This document shows positions 44,825 through 53,652 of a stretch of DNA of 64,000 bases, piece after piece; position 1 is the stretch's first letter; each line of letters begins with the position of its first letter. The stretch is from Vreelandella neptunia. GTDB lineage: Bacteria > Pseudomonadota > Gammaproteobacteria > Pseudomonadales > Halomonadaceae. The notes under the pieces are model-generated. The model did not search any database. It was not told the DNA's origin and was given only the letters and a program-made list of their open reading frames with translations. The stretch is taken from contig NZ_JHQL01000001.1 in NCBI RefSeq assembly GCF_000712975.1, positions 414,625-478,624 on the forward strand. The letters run 5' to 3'. A program made the position numbers and the translations under genes.

Positions 44825-45358
44825 ATGGCACCTAGCGTTTCAAGCCTCAAGAATCTTGACCTATCACTGCTTGCTCAGCGGTTGGGAAAGCTGTGCCAGC
44901 AGCTTGGGGTTGACGTTTCCACGGCAGAGTCCTGCACCGGCGGTGGGATTGCCAGCGCGATTACCTCTGTAGCGGGTAGCTCAGCGTATTTTACAGCGGG
45001 CTACGTGACCTACTCCAATGCCGCTAAAACGCGTATGTTGAAAGTGCCTGAGGCTGTTATTGAAGCCCATGGCGCAGTCAGCGAACAGGTAGTAAATGCG
45101 ATGGTTAAAGGCGCTTGTATAGACAGTGGCGCTAGCTTAGCTGTTGCAGTCAGTGGAGTGGCAGGCCCCGATGGTGGTAGCCCAGAGAAGCCTGTGGGTA
45201 CCGTATGGCTTTCTTGGGGTAGTGCGGAAAGTCAGCAAGCAGCATGCTTCCACTTTTATGGTGATCGGCAGGCCGTGCGCGAGCAGGCCGTGCGTGAAGC
45301 ATTGGCAGGGCTGGTTGCTCGCTTGATGGCTCAGGCGAAAGACAAGGAAAAGAAATAA
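44825..45358 (+). CDS. pncC: Nicotinamide-nucleotide amidohydrolase (CinA C-terminal domain protein)
   Basis: 177 residues consisting only of the CinA C-terminal domain: STAESCTGGGIASAIT (about 34-49), GYVTYSNAAKTRML, HGAVSEQVVNAM and AVSGVAGPDGGSPEKPVGTVW. PncC deamidates nicotinamide mononucleotide to nicotinic acid mononucleotide, recycling NAD by-products. GAAGGAG ribosome site. It lies just upstream of recA, as in many gammaproteobacteria, where it was once called a competence gene. Confidence 0.93.
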   Translation: MAPSVSSLKNLDLSLLAQRLGKLCQQLGVDVSTAESCTGGGIASAITSVAGSSAYFTAGYVTYSNAAKTRMLKVPEAVIEAHGAVSEQVVNAMVKGACIDSGASLAVAVSGVAGPDGGSPEKPVGTVWLSWGSAESQQAACFHFYGDRQAVREQAVREALAGLVARLMAQAKDKEKK

Positions 45359-45410
45359 ACATTAAATATAGTGCTGAGGATTTGTTTAACCGCTAATCTT
45401 TGGCATACTA

Positions 45411-45426
45411 CTGGCTAATTATACAG
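45411..45426. promoter_or_regulatory. LexA (SOS) box of recA
   Basis: CTGGCTAATTATACAG fits the LexA consensus CTGT-N8-ACAG with one mismatch (CTGG). It lies 22 bp before the recA ATG, in the usual place. Confidence 0.75.
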
Positions 45427-45447
45427 TTTGTAATGAGGAATTTCTGC

Positions 45448-46512
45448 ATGGCTCAGGATGACAACCGCACCAAAGCGCTAAATGCTGCACTTAGCCAAAT
45501 TGATCGCCAGTTTGGTAAAGGAACTGTTATGCGCCTTGGCGATGCACCGCGCGTGGTGATGCCGTCTGTCTCCACTGGTTCATTGGGGCTTGATATTGCA
45601 CTTGGCATTGGTGGCCTGCCGTATGGACGCGTATGCGAAATTTTTGGCCCAGAGTCATCAGGTAAAACAACCTTGACCCTGTCAGTTATTGCGCAAGCGC
45701 AAAAGCAGGGCAAAGTATGTGCGTTTGTCGATGCAGAGCATGCTCTGGACCCAAGCTATGCAGAAAAGCTCGGTGTTAATCTGGACGACTTGCTGGTTTC
45801 CCAGCCTGATACCGGTGAGCAAGCGCTGGAAATTACCGATATGTTGGTACGGTCCGGCGGTGTTGATGTGATTGTGATTGACTCCGTGGCGGCATTAACC
45901 CCGCGTGCTGAAATAGAAGGCGAGATGGGCGACTCCCACGTTGGTCTTCAAGCACGCTTAATGTCTCAAGCATTGCGCAAAATTACCGGTAATATTAAAA
46001 ACGCCAACTGCTTAGTGGTGTTTATTAACCAGATTCGCATGAAAATCGGCGTGATGTTCGGTTCGCCCGAAACGACGACCGGCGGTAACGCGCTTAAATT
46101 CTATGCAAGCGTACGTTTAGACATCCGTCGTACCGGCTCTGTAAAATCGGGTGATGAAGTCACGGGTAACGAAACCCGTGTCAAAGTAGTTAAAAACAAG
46201 GTTGCCCCCCCCTTCCGTCAGGCGGAGTTCCAGATTCTTTACGGCAAAGGTATTTACCATGCCGGCGAGGTAATCGACCTGGGCGTTCAGTGTGGCTTGG
46301 TAGATAAAGCGGGCGCGTGGTACAGCTACAAAGGTAAGAAAATTGGCCAGGGTAAGGCAAACTCGGCGCTATATCTGGAAGAGCATCCTGATATTATGCT
46401 TGAGATTGAAACCCAAATTCGCGAACAGTTGTTGGCGAAGCCTGATCCTAAAAAAGAAGAGACAGCGCCCGCGGCAGACGCAGTTGCTGATAGTGATGAC
46501 GACTTGCTATAA
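45448..46512 (+). CDS. recA: Recombinase RecA
   Basis: 354 residues: Walker [10 protein letters not shown] (about residues 68-76), Walker [14 protein letters not shown]-binding loop L1 ([21 protein letters not shown]), L2 ([18 protein letters not shown]) and an acidic C-terminus ending DSDDDLL. It forms filaments on single-stranded DNA, performs strand exchange and triggers LexA self-cleavage. The frame opens at 45400, but the ATG at 45448 matches family N-termini and has a GAGGAA site. recX follows after 39 bp. Confidence 0.97.
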   Translation: MAQDDNRTKALNAALSQIDRQFGKGTVMRLGDAPRVVMPSVSTGSLGLDIALGIGGLPYGRVCEIFGPESSGKTTLTLSVIAQAQKQGKVCAFVDAEHALDPSYAEKLGVNLDDLLVSQPDTGEQALEITDMLVRSGGVDVIVIDSVAALTPRAEIEGEMGDSHVGLQARLMSQALRKITGNIKNANCLVVFINQIRMKIGVMFGSPETTTGGNALKFYASVRLDIRRTGSVKSGDEVTGNETRVKVVKNKVAPPFRQAEFQILYGKGIYHAGEVIDLGVQCGLVDKAGAWYSYKGKKIGQGKANSALYLEEHPDIMLEIETQIREQLLAKPDPKKEETAPAADAVADSDDDLL

Positions 46513-46551
46513 GCTGTTTTAGGATGCTGTTCTCTACACTGAGTGAGCGAT

Positions 46552-47013
46552 ATGTTTTCTTCCAGTGGTGAGTTAACGCCACGTGAAGTTGCCGTTCAAC
46601 TATTAGCTCGGCGCGAGTACTCTCGCGCTGAGCTAACGCGTAAATTGCAGCAAAGATCCTTTCAAGCGGATGCTATTGCTGCTTGTCTAGACGCGTTGCA
46701 AGAGCAGAGTTTGCAGTCTGATGAGCGCTTTGCCGAAAGCTTTATACGTTCGCGTATTCTTCGCGGACAAGGTCTTATTCGTATTAAAGGCGAGCTGCGT
46801 CAGCGTGGCGTAGATAAAGAAACGTCAGTGACGGCTTTGGAAAACGTAGAAGAGCAAGAAGCTGTGGACTGGTTTGAGTTAGCCCGTGATACCTTGGCTC
46901 GACGTTTTACTACACTAGGCGAAACGCCCAAGGATCGTGCTAAGCGTGAGCGCTTTCTTGCCACTCGTGGCTTTGATTTTGAGCAGATACGCTACGCGCT
47001 ATCCTGCTTGTAA
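46552..47013 (+). CDS. recX: Regulatory protein RecX
   Basis: About 153 residues with RecX three-helix repeats: LTPREVAVQLLARREYSRAELTRKL, DERFAESFIRSRILRGQGLIRIKGELRQRGV and ERFLATRGFDFEQIRYAL. RecX caps or blocks RecA filaments. It follows recA closely and is probably co-transcribed by read-through. A GTG at 46543 is in frame, but the GAGTGAG sequence sits properly only for the ATG at 46552. Confidence 0.9.
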   Translation: MFSSSGELTPREVAVQLLARREYSRAELTRKLQQRSFQADAIAACLDALQEQSLQSDERFAESFIRSRILRGQGLIRIKGELRQRGVDKETSVTALENVEEQEAVDWFELARDTLARRFTTLGETPKDRAKRERFLATRGFDFEQIRYALSCL

Positions 47014-47115
47014 TTTCTTTTGGTCAGTCCTTTCTGTCAGTCACTTCCCATTGCTATTTCGCCATCTGTTTTCGTTCTGCCACTAACTGCGGCTTTAGTC
47101 GTTTGACAACTGCGT

Positions 47116-47121
47116 TATAAT
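47116..47121 (+). promoter_or_regulatory. -10 element of a probable alaS promoter
   Basis: An exact TATAAT with only a weak -35-like CTTTAG 17 bp upstream. The predicted leader contains a CCCCAG / CTGGGG hairpin (about 47134-47158) before the alaS start. Confidence 0.5.
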
Positions 47122-47194
47122 GCTCCCTTTGCGACCCCAGCGGGTGGCGGCGACAGCGCCCTGGGGCATCATGCTTTCTTGTCACGGATACCCT

Positions 47195-49804
47195 ATGAAA
47201 AGCGCAGAGATCAGACAGGCCTTTTTATCTTTTTTTGAAAAGCAGGGGCATACGGTTGTGCCCACTAGCTCTCTTGTGCCGGGCAACGACCCGACACTGC
47301 TCTTCACCAATGCAGGCATGGTGCCCTTTAAAGACGTTTTTCTTGGCCGCGACCCGCGTTCCTATGTGCGTGCTACCTCTGCTCAGCGTTGTGTGCGCGC
47401 TGGCGGTAAGCACAACGATCTAGATAACGTTGGTTACACCGCGCGTCACCATACGTTTTTCGAAATGTTGGGTAATTTTAGTTTTGGTGATTACTTCAAG
47501 CGTGAAGCGATTCGCTTTGCCTGGACATTCCTAACGGAAACGCTAGGCCTGCCCAAAGAGAAACTTTGGGTAACAGTGCATATTAGTGACGACGAAGCAG
47601 AGCGCATTTGGAAAGATGAAATCGGCATTGATCCTGAGCGTTTCTCAAAGCTTGATGAAGATAATTTCTGGCAAATGGGTGACACTGGTCCTTGTGGTCC
47701 TAGCTCTGAAATCTTTTTCGATCATGGTCCCGACGTATGGGGTGGACCGCCTGGTAGTCCTGAAGAAGATGGCGATCGCTATATCGAAATCTGGAACCTT
47801 GTGTTCATGCAGTTCGACCGTGATGCCGCTGGAACATTGAATCCGCTGCCCAAACCTTCCATTGATACGGGGATGGGGCTGGAGCGAGTGGCTGCCGTTA
47901 TGCAGGGCGTTCACTCCAACTACGAGATTGATCTGTTCCAAAACCTGCTTAAAGCGGCTGCCGAAGCGACCGGTCATGGGGACACTACAACGCCGTCGCT
48001 ACGCGTTATTGCGGACCATATTCGCTCTTGTGCCTTTTTGATCGCAGACGGCGTATTGCCTTCTAACGAAGGGCGTGGCTATGTGTTGCGCCGTATTATC
48101 CGCCGAGCAATTCGCCACGGGCATAAGCTTGGCGCTTCTGAGCCGTTTTTCCATAAGTTGGTAACCGCGCTGGATGCCGAAATGGGTGATGCCTATCCTG
48201 AGCTGCGCGATGCCAGCGATCAGATAGGCCGCGTGCTGCTTAAAGAAGAAGAGCAGTTTGCACGCACGCTCGATCACGGTATGGGTTTATTGAATCAAGC
48301 GCTTGAAGAGCTGCAAGGTGGCGTGCTGCCAGGCGAAACCGTCTTCAAACTTTACGATACCTACGGTTTCCCCTTCGACTTGACCGCGGATGTTTGTCGC
48401 GAGCGCGAAGTTACCTTAGATGAAGCCGGTTTCCAGCGTGAGTTAGAAGCGCAGCGCGAGCGGGCGCGAGCGGCTAGCCAGTTTGGTGCAGACTACAGCG
48501 CTGCTATCGAACTGGAAGGCGAAACCCAGTTCACTGGCTACGAGCTCCTGGCTGACCAAGCGACAGTCACTGCCATCGTGGACAGCGAAGGCAATGCATT
48601 AGCTGCCTTGGAAGCGGGGCAGAAAGGCACTGTTGTACTGGATCGTACTCCTTTCTATGGCGAATCGGGTGGGCAGGTAGGCGATACTGGTTACTTATAC
48701 GTTGAGGGCGGTCGCTTCCAGGTCACCGACACACAGAAGCAGCGTGGTCACCACCTTCACCAAGGGATTATGGTAGAGGGCGCGCTGAGCGTTGGCGCAA
48801 ACGTCCGGGGTGAGGTGGATGCAAGCTTGCGTGGCGCCACCATCCGTAATCACTCAGCGACTCACTTGCTACACAAAGCACTGCGCATGGTGCTGGGTGA
48901 CCACGTTCAGCAGAAAGGCTCGCTAGTTAATGCTGAGCGTCTGCGCTTCGACTTTAGCCACTTCGAGCCAATGACTGCTGAGCAGTTGGCAGAAGTAGAA
49001 CGACTGGTAAATGAGCAAATCTTAGCGAATGCTCCGACCAAAACAGAGCAGATGAGCCTAGCAGAAGCGAAAGCTAAAGGGGCGGCTGCGTTGTTTGAGG
49101 CAAAATATGCCGATAACGTTCGAGTATTGACCATTGGAGCTGATGACTTCTCTATCGAGCTATGTGGTGGTACCCACGTAAAACGTAGTGGCGATATTGG
49201 GTGTTGCCATGTGGTGAGCGAAGTCGGTATCGCTTCCGGCGTGCGTCGTATTGAAGCGATTACCGGTGAGAATGCGCTAACTTATTTCCGTGAGCAGGAG
49301 GCCCGTGTTCAACGGTTAGGTGAGCGACTAAAAACCAAACCCGAGCAAGTCGAAGCACGGGTCGAATCACTGGTTGAGCGTAACCGCGCACTGGAAAAAG
49401 AGCTTGAGCAACTGAAAGCAAAGCTGGTAAGCGCTGCGGGCAGTGACATGCTTAACCAAGTGCAGGAAATTAATGGTGTTAATTTACTGGTCACCCAGCT
49501 TGAGGGTGTTTCCGGTAAAGATTTACGTGGCGTACTTGATCAGTTGAAAAACAAGCTTGGCTCTGGCGTCATCTTGCTTGGAGTTGCGGATGCAGCGGCA
49601 GGTAAAGTGAGCCTAATTGCCGGTGTTACCCAAGACTTAGTAGGCCGCGTTAAGGCAGGTGAATTAGTCAATCATGTCGCTTCGCAGGTGGGCGGTAAAG
49701 GTGGTGGCCGTCCCGATATGGCTCAAGCGGGGGGCAGTTTACCCGATGCCTTGCCGGCGGCATTAAGCAGTGTGCCGGCTTGGTTGGAAAATACGCTTAG
49801 CTAA
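47195..49804 (+). CDS. alaS: Alanyl-tRNA synthetase
   Basis: 869 residues. Class II aminoacylation domain at the N-terminus ([69 protein letters not shown]), then the editing domain with zinc ligands in NHSATHLLH and [13 protein letters not shown], a coiled coil (about 720-760) and the C-Ala domain ([13 protein letters not shown]). It charges tRNA-Ala and clears mis-charged serine or glycine. The open frame extends to 47120 but family alignment and start context favour the ATG at 47195. Confidence 0.97.
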   Translation: MKSAEIRQAFLSFFEKQGHTVVPTSSLVPGNDPTLLFTNAGMVPFKDVFLGRDPRSYVRATSAQRCVRAGGKHNDLDNVGYTARHHTFFEMLGNFSFGDYFKREAIRFAWTFLTETLGLPKEKLWVTVHISDDEAERIWKDEIGIDPERFSKLDEDNFWQMGDTGPCGPSSEIFFDHGPDVWGGPPGSPEEDGDRYIEIWNLVFMQFDRDAAGTLNPLPKPSIDTGMGLERVAAVMQGVHSNYEIDLFQNLLKAAAEATGHGDTTTPSLRVIADHIRSCAFLIADGVLPSNEGRGYVLRRIIRRAIRHGHKLGASEPFFHKLVTALDAEMGDAYPELRDASDQIGRVLLKEEEQFARTLDHGMGLLNQALEELQGGVLPGETVFKLYDTYGFPFDLTADVCREREVTLDEAGFQRELEAQRERARAASQFGADYSAAIELEGETQFTGYELLADQATVTAIVDSEGNALAALEAGQKGTVVLDRTPFYGESGGQVGDTGYLYVEGGRFQVTDTQKQRGHHLHQGIMVEGALSVGANVRGEVDASLRGATIRNHSATHLLHKALRMVLGDHVQQKGSLVNAERLRFDFSHFEPMTAEQLAEVERLVNEQILANAPTKTEQMSLAEAKAKGAAALFEAKYADNVRVLTIGADDFSIELCGGTHVKRSGDIGCCHVVSEVGIASGVRRIEAITGENALTYFREQEARVQRLGERLKTKPEQVEARVESLVERNRALEKELEQLKAKLVSAAGSDMLNQVQEINGVNLLVTQLEGVSGKDLRGVLDQLKNKLGSGVILLGVADAAAGKVSLIAGVTQDLVGRVKAGELVNHVASQVGGKGGGRPDMAQAGGSLPDALPAALSSVPAWLENTLS

Positions 49805-49806
49805 TT

Positions 49807-49845
49807 AAAAAGGCCGGTGGCACTATCTGTGCTACCGGCCTTTTT
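49807..49845 (+). terminator. Terminator after alaS
   Basis: AAAAAGGCCGGT and ACCGGCCTTTTT form the main stem, with a GCAC/GTGC extension, 3 bp after the alaS stop. Confidence 0.92.
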
Positions 49846-49904
49846 GTTAAATAGCAATAACAACACTCACCCTCCATTCCCGAACCTATAGGAAAAAACG
49901 GCAT

Positions 49905-51155
49905 ATGGCATTATACGTACAGAAGTTCGGCGGCACCTCGGTGGGCTCTGTCGACCGTATCAAGGCCGTGGCGGAAAAGGTTAAAGGCTTTCGCGATCAA
50001 GGCCACCAAGTTGTCGTGGTGGTATCAGCGATGAGCGGAGAGACCAACCGCCTGACCGATATGGCAAACGCAATCAATGAAGACCCAGCACCGCGCGAAA
50101 TGGACATGCTGCTCTCGACCGGTGAGCAGGTGACGATTTCATTGTTGGCAATGGCGCTTCAGCAAATTGGTGTTTCTGCCACTTCCCATACGGGTGCCCA
50201 AGTCGGCATTCACACCGATAGCGCTTATACCAAAGCGCGTATTCAGCGCATTGAAACCGATGACCTTAAAGCTGACCTTGATGAAGGTAAAGTGGTAGTA
50301 GTCGCTGGGTTCCAAGGCGTTGATGAAGACGGCAATATTACAACGCTTGGGCGTGGTGGCTCAGATACAACAGGTGTTGCGCTTGCTGCAGCGCTAGGTG
50401 CTGATGAGTGTCAGATATACACCGACGTGGATGGTGTTTACACCACTGACCCTCGCGTGTGTTCCAAAGCTCAGCGTCTTGAGAGCATTACCGTAGAAGA
50501 AATGCTTGAGCTAGCAAGCCTAGGCTCCAAAGTTCTACAGATTCGCGCCGTCGAATTTGCTGGTAAGTACAACGTACCACTTCGCGTGCTGTCGAGCTTT
50601 GAAGATGGCCCCGGCACCCTAATTGTTGCAGACGCAGACCAAGACGAGGACTCTATGGAAGAACCGCTAATCTCCGGTATCGCTTTTACTAAAAATGAAG
50701 CTAAATTAACCCTGTTGAATACGCCTGATGTGCCGGGTGTGGCGTCGCGTATCCTGGGACCTATCGCCGATGCCAACATCGAAGTCGATATGATTGTTCA
50801 AAACGTGGCACCTGCTGGTGATTACACCGACTTCACCTTTACTGTTGCCAAAGGCGATTACAAAGCAACCAAGAAATTGCTTGAAGAAACCGTAATTCCT
50901 GATTTGGGTGGCGGCGAGCTACGCGGCGATGACAATATTGCCAAAGTATCGCTTGTAGGGGTTGGTATGCGTTCACATGCCGGTGTTGCCTCTAAAATGT
51001 TCCGCGTGCTGGCCGATGAGAACGTCAATATTCGTATGGTTTCTACGTCGGAAATTAAAATTTCCGTCGTTATTGATGAAAAGCATATGGAGCTAGCAGT
51101 TAACGCCTTACACAAAGCATTCGGTTTGGATAAGTCTGATATCGAATCTGAATAA
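49905..51155 (+). CDS. lysC: Aspartate kinase
   Basis: 416 residues: the kinase domain opens YVQKFGGTSVGSVDRI, with VVVVSAMSGETNRLTD, TLGRGGSDTTGVALAAAL and YTDVDGVYTTDPR, followed by two ACT domains (from about residue 265) for feedback regulation by lysine and threonine. It phosphorylates aspartate, the first step to lysine, methionine and threonine; in halophiles aspartyl-phosphate also feeds ectoine synthesis. GGAAAAA ribosome region. Confidence 0.96.
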   Translation: MALYVQKFGGTSVGSVDRIKAVAEKVKGFRDQGHQVVVVVSAMSGETNRLTDMANAINEDPAPREMDMLLSTGEQVTISLLAMALQQIGVSATSHTGAQVGIHTDSAYTKARIQRIETDDLKADLDEGKVVVVAGFQGVDEDGNITTLGRGGSDTTGVALAAALGADECQIYTDVDGVYTTDPRVCSKAQRLESITVEEMLELASLGSKVLQIRAVEFAGKYNVPLRVLSSFEDGPGTLIVADADQDEDSMEEPLISGIAFTKNEAKLTLLNTPDVPGVASRILGPIADANIEVDMIVQNVAPAGDYTDFTFTVAKGDYKATKKLLEETVIPDLGGGELRGDDNIAKVSLVGVGMRSHAGVASKMFRVLADENVNIRMVSTSEIKISVVIDEKHMELAVNALHKAFGLDKSDIESE

Positions 51156-51264
51156 CAATTAAGCATCAAACCTTCTACGCTGAAGAGTACTTACTGCCGT
51201 GTGGTGGTGAGCTTTCTTTCAACGGGAGGTTAAGGTGTCATAGGGGCTTGAGCCATTGGTGGCG

Positions 51265-51297
51265 GCGACACCATGCCGCATAATAGTGTGGTGTCGC
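51265..51297 (+). promoter_or_regulatory. Promoter region and stem-loop upstream of csrA
   Basis: GCGACACC / GGTGTCGC form an 8-bp stem around a CATAAT sequence (51279-51284) that has TTGGTG 17 bp upstream. This may be the csrA promoter, with the palindrome as a DNA operator, or a weak terminator of lysC. The two readings cannot be separated by eye. Confidence 0.35.
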
Positions 51298-51347
51298 TTT
51301 AAGCGGACACATCCCGTTGTATAAAACGTCTGAGAAGGAGATCAGCC

Positions 51348-51536
51348 ATGCTCATCCTAACCCGCCGTGTTGGCGAAACGCTTATGATCGGTGATGAGAT
51401 CACCGTCACAGTGTTAGGTGTGAAAGGTAATCAAGTCCGTATTGGTGTTAATGCACCAAAAGATGTTTCGGTTCATCGCGAAGAGATCTATCAGCGCATT
51501 CAGCGTGAGCGCAATAGCGAAAGCGAATCGGAATAA
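51348..51536 (+). CDS. csrA: Carbon storage regulator CsrA (RsmA)
   Basis: 62 residues, full family length: [24 protein letters not shown], with the RNA-contacting edge strands (L4, R6, R7) and the [10 protein letters not shown] helix containing the key arginine. The dimer binds GGA motifs in mRNA leaders and blocks translation or changes stability. Its own ribosome site is AGAAGGAGA, which contains a GGA, and further GGAs lie in the leader (CGGGAGG, GCGGACA), so self-repression is likely. The RsmZ-like RNA 10 kb upstream is its expected antagonist. The neighbours alaS-lysC-csrA-tRNA-Ser match other gammaproteobacteria. Confidence 0.97.
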   Translation: MLILTRRVGETLMIGDEITVTVLGVKGNQVRIGVNAPKDVSVHREEIYQRIQRERNSESESE

Positions 51537-51660
51537 GTGGCCGTCTGTGTCACGCCCATTACAGGGCGTTTAAGCGGTAGTTGCGGGGCGGTGCGAAAAA
51601 AATCTGCATAGGGCTGGACAGCAGTCATTAAAATCGGTAATATTCGCGCCGTGCCGTTGA

Positions 51661-51753
51661 GGAGAGGTGGCCGAGTGGCTGAAGGCGCTCCCCTGCTAAG
51701 GGAGTATAGGGTTTATAGCCCTATCGAGGGTTCGAATCCCTCTCTCTCCGCCA
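51661..51753 (+). tRNA. tRNA-Ser (anticodon GCT)
   Basis: 93 nt including encoded CCA. Acceptor GGAGAGG pairs with TCTCTCC (one G-T pair), the anticodon loop CTGCTAA gives GCT, a long variable arm is typical of serine tRNA, and the T loop is TTCGAAT. It follows csrA by 124 bp. Confidence 0.96.
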
Positions 51754-51798
51754 ACTGCATATAGCAACATCAATAGATAGCAGTACCAATTTGGATAA

Positions 51799-51875
51799 GC
51801 GCCCGTAGCTCAGCTGGATAGAGTACCTGACTACGAATCAGGGGGTCGGAGGTTCGAATCCTCCCGGGCGCGCCA
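51799..51875 (+). tRNA. tRNA-Arg (anticodon ACG), copy 1
   Basis: 77 nt with encoded CCA. Acceptor GCGCCCG / CGGGCGC; the anticodon loop CTACGAA gives ACG (read as ICG after deamination); T loop TTCGAAT. Confidence 0.96.
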
Positions 51876-51943
51876 ACTTGCACACCGAAGTTATTGATGT
51901 TACTATGTTTTTGCTCACATTGTGTGAAGTTAAAAACTGTTAA

Positions 51944-52020
51944 GCGCCCGTAGCTCAGCTGGATAGAGTACCTGACTACGAATCAGGGGGTCGGAGGTTC
52001 GAATCCTCCCGGGCGCGCCA
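51944..52020 (+). tRNA. tRNA-Arg (anticodon ACG), copy 2
   Basis: 77 nt, identical to copy 1, starting 145 bp downstream of it. A strong terminator follows, so the three tRNAs probably form one transcript. Confidence 0.96.
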
Positions 52021-52027
52021 GATTCGA

Positions 52028-52057
52028 AAAACCCGCTTTCAATAGAAAGCGGGTTTT
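52028..52057 (+). terminator. Terminator of the tRNA cluster
   Basis: AAAACCCGCTTTC - AATA - GAAAGCGGGTTTT: a 13-bp perfect stem. Confidence 0.93.
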
Positions 52058-52108
52058 CTTGTTTCTAGCCTGACCTTAGTGGCTCGTGCTTGGGTCTTGT
52101 GATCGTTT

Positions 52109-52150
52109 AAAGCGCCCCCGCACACAAGCAGCGGTAGGGCGCTTTTTTTT
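52109..52150. terminator. Second stem-loop between the tRNA cluster and dusC
   Basis: AAAGCGCCC and GGGCGCTTT pair around a 19-nt loop and are followed on the plus strand by T8. It may serve the convergent dusC in the other direction as well. Confidence 0.75.
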
Positions 52151-52175
52151 ATGCGCTGGGCGCGCAGTGCAGGAT

Positions 52176-53174
52176 TTATGCGGGCTCGCAGCAGAGAGGT
52201 GTGTCGAGAACTAGGCTATTGAGTAGCGTATCAAGTTCCGTAAGACGCTTTAAGCGTTGAAAGTGCTGATTAGCTTCAGTATTGCCTTGGCGCATTTGTG
52301 CCAGCCATTGTTTGACTAATGAAACCACCACGCGCTCTGGTAAGTGCTGCCGCTGTAAGTTGGCGTATTGCCTTAGTACGCTGGCGCGCATGGCCCAGGT
52401 AGTGTCGGGTAGGCGCTCACCGGTGCGTTGCCAGTGGCGTATCCGAGCAGCAAGCCATGGGTCTGAAAGCGCGCTACGGCCAAGCATGACGTCTTGGCAG
52501 CCAGATAATGTACGAGCCTTCCAGTAGTCTTCCAGCGTCCAGATATCGCCATTTGCAACGACAGGAATCGATACATGGCGGCGAACGTTGCCAATCCACT
52601 CCCAGTGCGCGGGTGGGCGATAGCCTTCGTCACGCGTACGGCCATGCACAACTAGCTGCGCAGCACCGCCAGCTTCTGTCGCTTGGGCACAGGCCACTGC
52701 TAAGCGTCGATCAGAAAAGCCAAGGCGAATTTTAGCCGTGACTGGGATGGCGCCGTCTAGTGCTTCGGCCACTGCCTTAACGGCGGCATAGACGCGCTCT
52801 GGCCGGCGTAGCAGTGAGGCACCACCATCATGGCGGTTGACCAATTTGGCAGGGCAGCCAAAGTTTAAGTCAACGCTAATGGCTCCCAGCGATAGCGCTT
52901 GCTGCGCATTGCTGGCAAGCGCTGCGGGGTCAGACCCTAAAAGCTGTAAATGCACGGGAACGCCGCTAGGTGTTGCGACGCGGTCTGCTGTCAGTTCTGG
53001 GCAGTGTTTATAAAACACGCGGGGAGGGAGGCGTGCATCAACCACCCGGACAAATTCAGTCACTGCCCAATCAAAACCTGACTGTTGAGTCAGCAGATCA
53101 CGCGTTAGGGCGTCGATGACGCCTTCCATAGGCGCTAGGCCTATCTTGCCTTTATGTAGTAAATTAACAACCAT
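52176..53174 (-). CDS. dusC: tRNA-dihydrouridine synthase, DusC type
   Basis: About 332 residues: FMN-binding TIM barrel with GLAPMEGVIDALTRDLL, QLLGSDP, SVDLNFGCPAK (catalytic cysteine), KIRLGFSD, VVHGRTRDEGYRPPAHWE, VVANGDI and MLGRSALSDPWL. The GCPAK and GYRPPAHW details point to DusC, which reduces U16 in tRNA. The start is ATG at 53174; a GTG three codons upstream is possible. Convergent with the tRNA cluster. Confidence 0.9.
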   Translation of the reverse strand: MVVNLLHKGKIGLAPMEGVIDALTRDLLTQQSGFDWAVTEFVRVVDARLPPRVFYKHCPELTADRVATPSGVPVHLQLLGSDPAALASNAQQALSLGAISVDLNFGCPAKLVNRHDGGASLLRRPERVYAAVKAVAEALDGAIPVTAKIRLGFSDRRLAVACAQATEAGGAAQLVVHGRTRDEGYRPPAHWEWIGNVRRHVSIPVVANGDIWTLEDYWKARTLSGCQDVMLGRSALSDPWLAARIRHWQRTGERLPDTTWAMRASVLRQYANLQRQHLPERVVVSLVKQWLAQMRQGNTEANQHFQRLKRLTELDTLLNSLVLDTPLCCEPA

Positions 53175-53301
53175 GACTTCCACTATGGCGCGATTGCAAT
53201 CTATCTTGGATGTGGCAGGTTAGTGTATTAGCCTCACTGCGCCAAGCGCCTTTAGAGGCCATTGGTGTGCCGATAAGCATTTGAAACAAGGGGAATGCGG
53301 T

Positions 53302-53559
53302 ATGCAAGAGTCAGAATTGCTCCAAGAAGGGCTAGCTCTTATGGGGTTAGGGATGGGGTTTGTTTTTGTTTTTCTTACGGTTTTGGTAATTAGCGTTACG
53401 CTGATGTCAAAACTGATTGGCCGTTTTCAGCCTGCTCCTGTTGCGGCACCAAGCGGTAGAGGTAGCGTAAAATCTTCTGCACAGAATGGTCAGAATGATG
53501 AAGTGATGGCAGTGATTAGTGCTGCGGTGCATCGTTATCGTTCTTCACGCCGTAAATAA
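53302..53559 (+). CDS. oadG: Oxaloacetate decarboxylase gamma chain
   Basis: 85 residues: a single membrane helix (about 12-36, GLALMGLGMGFVFVFLTVLVISVTLM) then a short hydrophilic tail ending DEVMAVISAAVHRYRSSRRK. OadG anchors and assembles the alpha and beta subunits and carries a zinc site near its C-terminus. AAGGGGAA ribosome site for the ATG at 53302; the frame is open seven codons earlier. First gene of oadGAB. Confidence 0.9.
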   Translation: MQESELLQEGLALMGLGMGFVFVFLTVLVISVTLMSKLIGRFQPAPVAAPSGRGSVKSSAQNGQNDEVMAVISAAVHRYRSSRRK

Positions 53560-53652
53560 GCCCCAACTTTTGTAGCTATCCTACCGCTTAGCTAACTATT
53601 ATTTTGTTAAATTTACTACAAATCCATAACGTAAAAACTGTGAGCCACGACC

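Noticed and set aside
47103..47108. TTGACA, a perfect -35 hexamer before alaS
   Set aside because: It is only 7 bp from the TATAAT at 47116, too close to act as its -35 element; no other -10 box fits it.
51799..52020. Two identical tRNA-Arg copies as possible attachment sites of an integrated element
   Set aside because: Only 68 bp lie between them, no integrase is nearby and each tRNA is complete; simple tandem duplication is enough.
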